Shown: piece after piece, positions 26,601 through 33,055 of the stretch
How the letters are laid out: each line of letters opens with the position of its first letter
Numbering within the stretch: position 1 is the stretch's first letter
Assembly: GCA_016927065.1 (NCBI GenBank)
Contig: JAFGNJ010000027.1
Location: 100,506-159,540 of the forward strand
Direction of reading: 5' to 3'
From: Deltaproteobacteria bacterium
GTDB taxonomy: Bacteria; Desulfobacterota; B13-G15; RBG-16-54-18
DNA: 59,035 nt
Translations under genes and position numbers: made by a program
Notes under the pieces: generated by a model
What the model was told of the DNA's origin: nothing
Databases searched by the model: none
Seen by the model: only the letters and a program-made list of their open reading frames with translations

Positions 26601-26667
26601 GGGGATCAATCTTCTTCTGGCGGCAGAACTTGGTAATATCGATGAGGAGTTTTAACCGAGAGGTCAT
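23662..26667 (-). CDS. Large protein with a split class III cyclase-like domain
   Basis: A 1001-residue cytosolic protein. Residues 1-470 are helical and of unknown family. A class III nucleotide-cyclase-like core follows: FMDLRGFT (483-490) matches the first metal-binding Asp strand, and NNLVGDAL (529-536) the second. A long coiled coil of about 170 residues (560-730) then interrupts the fold, which resumes at AVIEYGLFISYGDAAETI (736-752) and DPFWGKMNVAIAEKLNEA, matching the usual GxxVNxAxRL. The Arg of that motif is not obvious here. The remaining ~230 residues are unassigned. Catalytic competence is uncertain. Transcribed divergently from larB. Confidence 0.75.
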   Translation of the reverse strand: MTSRLKLLIDITKFCRQKKIDPQTYMRLRIERLPFKLGEGKGKIPFIIDRELAETISSSVQQLVALIKKRKEREMVSPLHSYLPSNAQKRPKDIMERYLCTRDLRARPLEKRVAEDAIYHNSYLDAGILEGWFLQHKDPTKLTRSIKRLYEKAIEEEIKHGDLVDIAYLTHLCLVTYFRKAKKSLKGVNIRGFSYEKLEQAVGQILYSLVQTIQASIFDEIRYKDLTLDISRIEHLIRGTTTPLTFVSIRPTLFKNDLNPYHLDQEGFELLQSLTSKIDLNFNNIEESLKSLVNHAKKNRRVREKLLEVRSINKIREVIFDYLKDYEDYSGGKNLWLFNLFQKNKVMQSALANDEVDRKFEEDLSKIISDTSRFGDKEQAQRAMGIEKVYKSQKQGGTMKRLFFSTREEEQLKEVIEGFLLYQCDEIVDKRFSESLQYLDDREVLKKRDVLEDEYDKGRMYLLTTDTRPIIQDLSIKKEGHLFMDLRGFTQMMCRSKEISMADFMLKDFFLPILEVAKKYYTDAGVRLNNLVGDALSFSGRLRPLVSLAQEAREIFLRYTDHIKEREGLFGEGDETRAIGARYQQERKAILQERKDIEESIVGIERELKLKEFLNPTHLIKVQEEEFETKVSHYQQQIINLPYQIEREEDLAERDNLMKLHENVSNLKADIYEQKTELMETINSIGQDDLNNIYRLVCAEERDELERLRRLLKASYDKESELNRAYEMEIASGGNAVIEYGLFISYGDAAETIAFEDPFWGKMNVAIAEKLNEAARGTGRNPDIRKKMDLLLRNARRAKGNPALAYPFYVFIDRGYGLFLRSDMRTMIENALQNRDKEAAEAVMKIASSLFMNDIDKGMKGAGDDGWETLTYSNDIYNLGEAMSGEALQIYLKEIGPHKYTFDKTITINALNREIQQRFFFPSPELKFTVSVEKEGDQLQFDLFRYVGDLVFRGFEIHNATAVYEIVRKNSPLYLLLERHHLEEWYREAKEKNRGIKTALG

Positions 26668-26757
26668 GGACTTTGGCTCCCTTTACTCGTAAGTCCTCTT
26701 CCTCCCTCATTTTATAGCATGTTATGTGTTGCTTCGCAATTGTTTTATTCCTGGTGC

Positions 26758-26787
26758 TTGACTTCTCACGGAGGGGGGGCATAAAAT
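26758..26787 (+). promoter_or_regulatory. Promoter of larB
   Basis: TTGACT at 26758-26763 and TAAAAT at 26782-26787 with an 18-base spacer place the transcript start near 26794. This supports the ATG at 26808 (preceded by AAGGAG) and argues against the longer in-frame extension to 26724. Confidence 0.55.
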
Positions 26788-26807
26788 GTGGTTGCTCAAG
26801 GAGCGCA

Positions 26808-27566
26808 ATGGATCAGAAGAAGCTGGAAGAATTGCTGCATGCTATTCATAAGGGGAAGCTTTCCGTCGAGGAAGGCATCCACAGGCTCAAGAACCTTCCC
26901 TTTGAAGATATCGGTGAGGCCATGATTGACCATCACCGCTCGCTCCGCAAGGGCTTCCCCGAAGTGATCTTCGGTGAGGGGAAAGATGCGGAACAGGTGA
27001 TCACGATCATGGAGAGAATGGTGGAGGCCCAGGAGGATATCCTAATAACGAGGATAACAGAGGAGAAAGCGAAGGCCGTGCTGCAACATTTCCCTGCCGC
27101 CCATTATCATCAACGGGCGAGGGCCATTACCCTCCAGGTCAGTGAGGGAGTGTTAGAGGGAAAAGAGGTTATCCTGGTCGTTTCAGCGGGTACCTCTGAT
27201 ATTCCGGTTGCCGAAGAGGCGGCAATCACCGCGACCATCATGGGTAATAAGGTGGAGGCCATCTACGATGTCGGGGTGTCGGGGGTGCACCGTTTGCTGG
27301 ACCATCGTGAGAATTTGATGGAGGCCAATGTCTTGATTGTAGTGGCAGGTATGGAGGGGGCGCTGCCCAGTGTGGTGGGCGGGTTGGTGGCCAGGCCCGT
27401 TATCGCCGTCCCAACCAGTGTGGGTTACGGGACCTCCTTTGGTGGGCTGACGCCTCTGCTGGCCATGCTCAACTCCTGTGCCTCCAATGTGGCAGTGGTA
27501 AACATCGATAATGGATTCGGGGCGGGATATATAGCGAGTTTGATTAATCGGTCGAAGGAGGTGTGA
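26808..27566 (+). CDS. larB: LarB, pyridinium-3,5-biscarboxylic acid mononucleotide synthase
   Basis: A 252-residue carboxylase/hydrolase of the nickel-pincer cofactor pathway, which converts nicotinate adenine dinucleotide to the dicarboxylated mononucleotide. The C-terminal AIR-carboxylase-like domain is clear: VSAGTSDIPVAEEAAITATI, YDVGVSGVHRLLDH, VAGMEGALPSVVGGLV and PTSVGYGTSFGGLTPLLAML. The N-terminal helical part (LHAIHKGKLSVEEGIHRL) and the R(S)xRxGFPEVIFGEGK block are family features. The partners larC and larE are not in the window. Confidence 0.93.
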   Translation: MDQKKLEELLHAIHKGKLSVEEGIHRLKNLPFEDIGEAMIDHHRSLRKGFPEVIFGEGKDAEQVITIMERMVEAQEDILITRITEEKAKAVLQHFPAAHYHQRARAITLQVSEGVLEGKEVILVVSAGTSDIPVAEEAAITATIMGNKVEAIYDVGVSGVHRLLDHRENLMEANVLIVVAGMEGALPSVVGGLVARPVIAVPTSVGYGTSFGGLTPLLAMLNSCASNVAVVNIDNGFGAGYIASLINRSKEV

Positions 27567-27590
27567 AGTGCATATGGGAAAGGAGCAACA

Positions 27591-28220
27591 ATGAGCGGCG
27601 GCATTTTTGAAGAGGTGGTGCGGGATCTTGGTGCCCCTTCGGCAATGGATCTCGGCCCCCTTATTACTCTCTGTATCGTAGGGTTTCTCGCATACGTCAT
27701 CATCAGAGGACAGAAGCGATACGAGTTGTTGCGAATGGAGACGGAGGCCTTAATCCGCAGGTATGTGATCTTTCGGGGCAAGCGGCATACGAGCTTAGGG
27801 AAGGTTCAGGCCCAGAAGGGAACGAACAAAACAATCCTCAAGTCCATCTCGCAGAGCTGGTATCGTTTTAAGGAATATCATGGTGAGCGCTGTTCGCTCC
27901 TTGAAAAGAACTACCGAGGGATGAAGAGGGGGATTAGCTTCGGATGCGTCTTCGCGGTCCTCAATACCGTTCGGGAGGGGATTGTCAATAAGATGATCAC
28001 TGAGACTCTCGCCGGATTTCTTTACGGTGTCTTACAAACCTTGCCTCAGTATCTTTTGATCGTGGTAGGGATGGTTTTATTGTCGATACAGCATGAAGAG
28101 GTGTACGGTACCCACCTCGATCCCCCTTTAGAGGATGTTTTTGCCGACTTCGACCGGGAGGATCCCCGCCTTTCAGAGGAGTTCGACCCTTTAGAAGAAG
28201 AGGAAGAAAGGGGGGATTAG
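27591..28220 (+). CDS. Membrane protein with acidic tail
   Basis: A 209-residue protein with an N-terminal helix (LITLCIVGFLAYVII, about 23-38), a basic middle section (YVIFRGKRHTSLGKVQAQKG), a second helix pair near 150-172, and a strongly acidic tail (FDPLEEEEERGD). AAAGGAGCAACA precedes the start. It follows larB by 24 nt and is probably cotranscribed. No family recognised. Confidence 0.65.
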   Translation: MSGGIFEEVVRDLGAPSAMDLGPLITLCIVGFLAYVIIRGQKRYELLRMETEALIRRYVIFRGKRHTSLGKVQAQKGTNKTILKSISQSWYRFKEYHGERCSLLEKNYRGMKRGISFGCVFAVLNTVREGIVNKMITETLAGFLYGVLQTLPQYLLIVVGMVLLSIQHEEVYGTHLDPPLEDVFADFDREDPRLSEEFDPLEEEEERGD

Positions 28221-28224
28221 ACTC

Positions 28225-28575
28225 TTATAGTTCTAAAGGATTTACCTTTTGTCGCCATTTCTTGATCTGGGCCCGGTGGCGCTTAGCCGTTAGGATGTTT
28301 TCCTTATATGAGCGGGGGATGGAGGTGGGGATACGCCGTTTCTTCTTTTTCTGCAAGGCGCGCAGTTTCAGTTCGAGGCGACGGAGGGCCAATGCCTTAT
28401 TCCTGGCCTGAGACCGGTGCTCTGTTGCGAGGACGGTGATACCCGACGGGAGATGGTGGACCCGCACGGCCGTCTCCCTCTTGTTTCTGTGCTGCCCGCC
28501 AGGCCCTGAGGCCTTGAAGGTGTCTACCCGAATTTCATCGGCAGAAAAGAGGGGTTGTTGTCGTCTCCGCTGCAT
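28225..28575 (-). CDS. GGQ peptide-release-factor-like protein
   Basis: A 116-residue peptidyl-tRNA hydrolase-type protein consisting only of an RF-1 catalytic domain: VDTFKASGPGGQHRNKRETA holds the GGQ that acts in the ribosomal peptidyl-transferase centre, and the tail is very basic (LQKKKKRRIPTSIPRSYKEN), as in rescue factors of the ArfB type. It lacks stop-codon recognition domains. The first ~30 codons and the upstream region are duplicated at 31232-31585. Confidence 0.88.
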   Translation of the reverse strand: MQRRRQQPLFSADEIRVDTFKASGPGGQHRNKRETAVRVHHLPSGITVLATEHRSQARNKALALRRLELKLRALQKKKKRRIPTSIPRSYKENILTAKRHRAQIKKWRQKVNPLEL

Positions 28576-28860
28576 AACTTACCTTCTCATATCTATTATA
28601 GCTCCCTTGAGTTTTTAAGACCAGGACTACTCTGAAAAAGTGTTTTGGGGTGATTCATTTGCACACTGCTATAACGATCTACCATTATATGACTATACCG
28701 AGATTTCCTATGCTTGACTCCCCTGGAAAAAAGGTGATAGTTTTAAAAGATGCCGCGGTAAGTTGTCGAATGGAGTGCAACTGCTTGAATATAAAGGGAT
28801 TGACACACATCTGGCAAACGATATAAAGGTACGTTATATGTATAAAACTGTATTAAAAAT
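28490..28860. repeat. Left copy of a ~350 bp direct repeat
   Basis: This segment covers the 5' part of the release-factor-like gene and the following intergenic region, and is matched in order by 31232-31585. Shared landmarks: GGCCTGAGGCCTTGAAGGT-like run, GAGGGGTTGTTGTCGTCTCC, TATCTATTATAGCT, CATTATATGACTA, TTGAATATAAA, GGCAAACGAT. The intervening 2.4 kb carries the Cache lipoprotein and permease genes. Confidence 0.85.
28799..28826 (+). promoter_or_regulatory. Promoter of the Cache lipoprotein operon
   Basis: TTGACA and TATAAA separated by 16 bases (CACATCTGGCAAACGA) inside the left direct repeat, transcribing toward the lipoprotein gene at 28902. The matching site in the right repeat is decayed to TTAACA and TCTAAA with the same spacing. 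Confidence 0.6.
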
Positions 28861-28901
28861 GAACATAGTCTACAAAACTTGTGACCTATCAAGGAGAACG
28901 A

Positions 28902-29822
28902 ATGCGGTTATTTAAACTTATTATGTTTCCTGCACTCTTGTTGGTGCTCGTAATCTTTGTGTCCGGCTGTAAGAGCAAATATAGAGATTTGGATCTTTCG
29001 ATGTATCAATACCGTGATACAAGAGATTTAGTAAAGTTTGTCTATGATGCTTCTCTGATACTGAAAAAAGAAGGCATGAACAATCTGGCCTATTTCCGAA
29101 ATAACCGCACACTATATAACACGCCGGACTATTATCTCTATATTTACGATATGAAAGGGATAAATATCTATCATGCCGGGATGGAGCATTTAGAGGGAAA
29201 GAACCTTTGGGATGTTACCGACAAAAATGGCAAGAAAGTCGTCCAATTGGTTTTAGATGCATTGGAAGATAAAAACAACCCTCATGCCTGGGTACATTAT
29301 TCATGGTGGGAACCAGGGAATTTTTATCCGGTCCCCAAATCATCCTGTCATTTCAAAGTCACAACACCCGAAGGGAAAGAATTATTTGTCGGCGGAGGGA
29401 TAAACTATCCTCAGGAAGAACAAGAATTTATCAGAATTATCGTAGATGATGCCGCCCAATTAATAGAAGATAAGGGGGGGGAAGCGCTCACTGATATATC
29501 GAATCCGGTTTCACAATACAATTATCGGGATGTTCGCGTCTTTGCGTTTCGCCCGGATGGCGAGATGTTGATTTCTCCCGCTATCAACAGTACCTTTTCT
29601 CAGACCAATCTCTTGGAGTGTACCGATGAATCCGGGCACAAACCGTTTGCAAACGCCCTTAAAGAACTTGAGTCTCAAGATACCGTTTGGAAAGTATTTA
29701 TGGCAAAAAACAGGTATCAAAGAAGGCTGATAAAAAAATGTTTATACATACGTAAGACACGTATGACAGGAAGAGAAATCTACGTGGTGGCGATTACCGA
29801 CCTTCCGGAACCACCATATTAA
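28902..29822 (+). CDS. Lipoprotein with two Cache-like sensor domains
   Basis: A 306-residue exported lipoprotein. The signal peptide ends VIFVSGC, a good lipobox. Two similar halves follow: each has the run YLYIYDMKGINIYHAGMEHL then GKNLWD (first half) or VFAFRPDGEMLISPAINSTF (second half), and the first ends with WVHYSWWEPGN...KSSCHFKV, typical of single Cache domains that bind small organic ligands. There is no signalling domain, so it may act as a binding lipoprotein. AAGGAGAACGA precedes the ATG at 28902. It precedes the permease by 14 nt, suggesting a ligand-binding partner of the transporter. Confidence 0.8.
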   Translation: MRLFKLIMFPALLLVLVIFVSGCKSKYRDLDLSMYQYRDTRDLVKFVYDASLILKKEGMNNLAYFRNNRTLYNTPDYYLYIYDMKGINIYHAGMEHLEGKNLWDVTDKNGKKVVQLVLDALEDKNNPHAWVHYSWWEPGNFYPVPKSSCHFKVTTPEGKELFVGGGINYPQEEQEFIRIIVDDAAQLIEDKGGEALTDISNPVSQYNYRDVRVFAFRPDGEMLISPAINSTFSQTNLLECTDESGHKPFANALKELESQDTVWKVFMAKNRYQRRLIKKCLYIRKTRMTGREIYVVAITDLPEPPY

Positions 29823-29836
29823 ATTAGGAGTGTTTC

Positions 29837-31180
29837 ATGGCAAAACATGCTGAACAGTACGAATATTCTGTAAATCAGGTTCCGCCTGCGGGGCACCTGT
29901 TGATATCATCTATCCAACATGTGCTCATAATGGTTATTGCTCTCGTCCTTCCGATTCTCTTCGCTAGCCAGATAAACGGGAGCGCTGAATTTGCAGCCAC
30001 CTTAATCGCCTTTTCCATGCTCGCGGCGGGACTGGGTTCCATTATCCAATCCGTCGGCTTACCGTTTATCGGTTCCGGTTATCTCTGCCCCAATGTGTGT
30101 GGTCCTTCATACTTCAGCCTCTCATTGTCCGCTGCGTGGGTGGGGGGACTTCCGCTCATGCGGGGGATGATAATCATTGCCGGATTGGTGGAGATGGCTA
30201 TCGCCCCGATCATTCAAAAACTGAAGGCGGTTTTCCCCACCTTCATTGTCGGCTTGGTCGTGGCTATGGTCGGTGTGAGTATTATCAGCCAGTCGGTTAC
30301 CTCGTTTTTCGGACTTGTTTTTCGGGGGGACGCAATCAAAAGTATCGATATTTTTGTAGGGATGTTTTCGCTTCTGGTTATTGTCCTGGCAAATTTGTGG
30401 GGCAAAGGAATCGTTAAGATGTATTGTCTACTCCTTGGGATATTGTCAGGATGGATTTTGGCACTGATACTGATCCCTGAATACTGGCATAATCTCGCAG
30501 TGGTGAAGGATTTTCCCGTATTCGCCCTGCCAACTATGGGACCGGAATTCAAGGGGATCACATTCAATTATAAGATGATAATTCCCTTTGTCGTCATTGC
30601 CGTAAGCGGTTCACTGAAATCATTCGGTAATCTGTTGGCTGCCCAGAAGATATCGGAACCAGAATTGAAACAACCAAATTTCGTTCCTATCCGAAAGGGT
30701 CTTCTGGCGGATGGTTTTTCAACAGCGCTGGCGGGGTTGCTGGGAGGAATGGCGGTCGATACCTCATCCAGCAATATTGGATTGGCAGGGGCCACGAAGG
30801 TCCTCAGCAGGTGGATAAGTGTCGGCGCAGGGGTCGTCTTTGTCATCTTGGCTTTCTTCCCCAAATTGATAGCCGTTTTGTCGATGATGCCCAAACCTGT
30901 TATGGGGGCATCTCTCATTTTTGCAGGAAGTTTCATGATATGCACCGGTCTTGCCGAGATGTTCAGCGAAGGATGGAATCCGCGCAAAACCTTTGTGGCG
31001 GGGATATCCCTCTTTTTCGGGTTGAGCACCGCATTTCTCCCCAGTCTCTATGCCCGTGCCCCTCACTTTATTCAAACCTTTTTTACCGATCCGTTGCCCA
31101 CGACGACCATTGTCGCCGTCGTCCTGAACCAGATTTTCAATTTAGATATTGTGCTTGGAAACTTGAAGAAGAAAAAGTAA
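29837..31180 (+). CDS. NCS2 nucleobase permease (uracil/xanthine family)
   Basis: A 447-residue transporter with about 12-14 transmembrane segments of the nucleobase-cation symporter 2 family. Marks are LISSIQHVLIMVIALVLPIL at the start, SGYLCPNVCGPSYF, and the central FGNLLAAQKISEP (signature region for nucleobase binding), followed by GLLGGMAVDTSSSNIGLAGA. It imports uracil, xanthine or a related base by proton or sodium symport; the exact substrate is unclear. TAGGAGTGTTTC precedes the start. Both it and the Cache lipoprotein lie between direct repeats. Confidence 0.92.
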   Translation: MAKHAEQYEYSVNQVPPAGHLLISSIQHVLIMVIALVLPILFASQINGSAEFAATLIAFSMLAAGLGSIIQSVGLPFIGSGYLCPNVCGPSYFSLSLSAAWVGGLPLMRGMIIIAGLVEMAIAPIIQKLKAVFPTFIVGLVVAMVGVSIISQSVTSFFGLVFRGDAIKSIDIFVGMFSLLVIVLANLWGKGIVKMYCLLLGILSGWILALILIPEYWHNLAVVKDFPVFALPTMGPEFKGITFNYKMIIPFVVIAVSGSLKSFGNLLAAQKISEPELKQPNFVPIRKGLLADGFSTALAGLLGGMAVDTSSSNIGLAGATKVLSRWISVGAGVVFVILAFFPKLIAVLSMMPKPVMGASLIFAGSFMICTGLAEMFSEGWNPRKTFVAGISLFFGLSTAFLPSLYARAPHFIQTFFTDPLPTTTIVAVVLNQIFNLDIVLGNLKKKK

Positions 31181-31195
31181 TAATACGATAACAAG

Positions 31196-31321
31196 TCATT
31201 CCATCTTATATGTTTTCGCGCCCCGCTTGCTCCTGTGCTGTCCACCAGGGCCTGAGGCCTTGAAGGTATCCACCCGGATTTCATCGGAAGAAAAGAGGGG
31301 TTGTTGTCGTCTCCGCTGCAT
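31196..31321 (-). pseudogene. Truncated copy of the release-factor-like gene
   Basis: An ATG at 31321 opens a frame of 41 codons beginning MQRRRQQPLFSSDEIRVDTF and keeping SGPGGQHR, almost identical to the N-terminus of the gene at 28225-28575 with a few substitutions. After the GGQ block homology ends near 31232 and the frame runs into unrelated sequence and stops. It has lost the basic tail and is presumed nonfunctional. Confidence 0.85.
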
Positions 31322-31585
31322 CACGCACCTTCTTATATCTATTATAGCTTCCTTAAAAACATGAAAAGCATACTGGAATGAATCTTTTGTAACACCCTAA
31401 CATTATATGACTAGCTGGATTTTTGAGGAGACTTCTAATGTTTGACCACCCTGAAAAAAGGTGATAATTTTATAACATGTGTGATAAACTACTGCCCCGA
31501 ATGCAAATAGTTGAATATAAAAGAGTTAACACGCTTCAGGCAAACGATCTAAAGGTGTCTTATATGGATAGGAAGGCATATCTTT
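31232..31585. repeat. Right copy of the ~350 bp direct repeat
   Basis: Homologous in order and orientation to 28490-28860, including the release-factor 5' end, the CATTATATGACTA block, CCTGAAAAAAGGTGATA and the promoter region (TTAACA, 16 bases, TCTAAA). It is more diverged than a recent duplicate would be. The 495 nt between the permease stop and the methyltransferase start consist mainly of this copy. Confidence 0.85.
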
Positions 31586-31675
31586 GCATCTTATGCGGAT
31601 CAATATAATCTATGTTGGTGCGCTAATCGGGAGTAGCATAAGGTCCTTCATAATTAGTATGGCGCCAGAGATATT

Positions 31676-32221
31676 ATGAACATTGAAACATTTGCAAACA
31701 CAAAGATCGGACAGGTTTTTATTCGAATCATGGCAGCTATCATGGAGAGCCGTTTTCGATACCGCTTTTTCGGTCCGACGAGAATTCTGCAAGGCGCCGA
31801 TATTCATCCTGGTCAAACTGTCTTAGAAGTGGGGTGCGGCACGGGTTTCTTTACCCTACCTGCGGCCCGGTTGCTCGGAGATCAAGGAAGTTTGGTGGCA
31901 ATGGATATGCTACCGATGTCCGTCGAAGCCGTGACCAAGAAGGTGCAAACGGCGAATTTGAAAAATGTCAGGGTTGTCAAAGGGGATGCACTCAACACGC
32001 AGCTAGCTGCCGAGAGCCTGGATGCGGTTCTGATATTTGGCGTAATTCCCGCGCCAATGTTACCAATGGAGCGACTATTGTCGGAAATGCAGCGGATTTT
32101 GAAGCCAGGTGGGACAATGGCGGTTTGGCCGCCGAGTTGGGTACACCAAACGATTGTTCGATCCGGATTGTTTGCATTTAGCAGCAAGCGGAATGGTGTG
32201 TCCAACTATAAACGAAGGTGA
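31676..32221 (+). CDS. Class I SAM-dependent methyltransferase
   Basis: A 181-residue Rossmann methyltransferase. Motif I is VLEVGCGTGFF (about 49-59), motif II includes LVAMDMLP (about 74-81), and motif III GDALN follows. LSEMQRILKPGGTMAVWPPS is the usual strand 4-5 region. The substrate is unknown; the C-terminus is short for the family and may be cut (the last ~15 residues look unrelated). The start has only a weak ribosome site. An attC-like palindrome follows 36 nt after the stop, so it could be a former gene cassette. Confidence 0.85.
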   Translation: MNIETFANTKIGQVFIRIMAAIMESRFRYRFFGPTRILQGADIHPGQTVLEVGCGTGFFTLPAARLLGDQGSLVAMDMLPMSVEAVTKKVQTANLKNVRVVKGDALNTQLAAESLDAVLIFGVIPAPMLPMERLLSEMQRILKPGGTMAVWPPSWVHQTIVRSGLFAFSSKRNGVSNYKRR

Positions 32222-32257
32222 AGGGAATGCGTAGGGTGAATAAGGGCATTGAATCAG

Positions 32258-32328
32258 CGCCCAACAAATGCGTGCACCGGAGCGGCGGAAAAGGGTGTCC
32301 GCCTCCCGGTGACGCTCATGTTAGCCTA
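32258..32328 (+). repeat. attC-like imperfect palindrome
   Basis: The ends read GCCCAAC and GTTAGCC, enclosing complementary arms AATGCGTGCACCGGAGCGGC and GCCTCCCGGTGACGCTCATG around a short AAAAGGGTGTC loop. Size, end sequences and position 3' of a gene fit an integron attC site, though the right box deviates from GTTRRRY at one base. No integrase is in the window. Confidence 0.55.
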
Positions 32329-32353
32329 CTGTAAATGTAACAGGAGTATAAAC

Positions 32354-32836
32354 ATGAACTTAACGATGATCATTAAAAAGTCAACTATCATTCTGCTCGC
32401 TGTGTTTTTGTGCTTGCTTTTAGGAGGTCGTGGAATGACAACAGAAATAGACTACGCCAAAATCCTAGAGGACGTTGCAGACCGTATCGCATCTTATAAG
32501 AAAGACTTTCCCCAATTGAAGGAATTCTCACCAACGAAAAATACCAATCTACAAAATCTCAGTATCGAGTACTCATTTCATACACATCCAGCACAAAATA
32601 AAGTAGGATGGAGAGCGGGCGTTCCAAACCCTGATGATGATGGTATCTGGTTTTATATCGATTTCCACGATTCAGATTCCATTGCTCAGATTCACACACA
32701 ACCTGTAGTGCCAACAATGTGCATTGGAAAGAAAATAGCCTTCTTACTCATCCTGGAAGGCAAGAATACGAAACCTCTGTGCGATACAATTTGGGGGATA
32801 TTAGAGGAATATGGTGCCAAACCATGTGGACCTTAG
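32354..32836 (+). CDS. Secreted protein of unknown function
   Basis: A 160-residue exported protein: signal peptide STIILLAVFLCLLLGGRG, then a domain rich in His, Trp and Asp (SIEYSFHTHPAQ, GWRAGVPNPDDDGIWFYIDF) and a C-terminal CDTIWGILEEYGAKPCGP with a Cys pair that could form a disulfide. AGGAGTATAAAC precedes the ATG at 32354; a longer frame would start inside the attC-like element. No family recognised. Confidence 0.7.
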   Translation: MNLTMIIKKSTIILLAVFLCLLLGGRGMTTEIDYAKILEDVADRIASYKKDFPQLKEFSPTKNTNLQNLSIEYSFHTHPAQNKVGWRAGVPNPDDDGIWFYIDFHDSDSIAQIHTQPVVPTMCIGKKIAFLLILEGKNTKPLCDTIWGILEEYGAKPCGP

Positions 32837-32877
32837 GATCAAACAAACTCATAGGCAGGTTCACCACGGCTGAATGT

Positions 32878-32916
32878 GAAAATCCCCCTCAGTCCCCCTT
32901 TTACAAAGGGGGAAGA
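32878..32916. repeat. Half copy of the C/G-tract palindrome
   Basis: AATCCCCCTCAGTCCCCCTT followed by ACAAAGGGGGAA, resembling one arm and hairpin of the element at 16377. It could also act as a terminator for the secreted protein gene just upstream. Confidence 0.55.
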
Positions 32917-32987
32917 AAGTTACTCTCTTTTTTGATTGAGAAACCCCGCCACAGCCTGTCCATAATGGCGATAGCTGTAAGAAAAAA

Positions 32988-33015
32988 TTGACATTTAGGA
33001 ATTATTTTGTATAAT
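32988..33015 (+). promoter_or_regulatory. Consensus sigma70 promoter of the restriction-modification gene
   Basis: TTGACA at 32988-32993 and TATAAT at 33010-33015 are both perfect consensus hexamers with a 16-base spacer. They lie 40 nt before the GTG start at 33056, predicting strong constitutive expression. Confidence 0.8.
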
Positions 33016-33055
33016 AAGCTGGTTTTAATTAACGACCTCATATAAAGGTTTTTAG

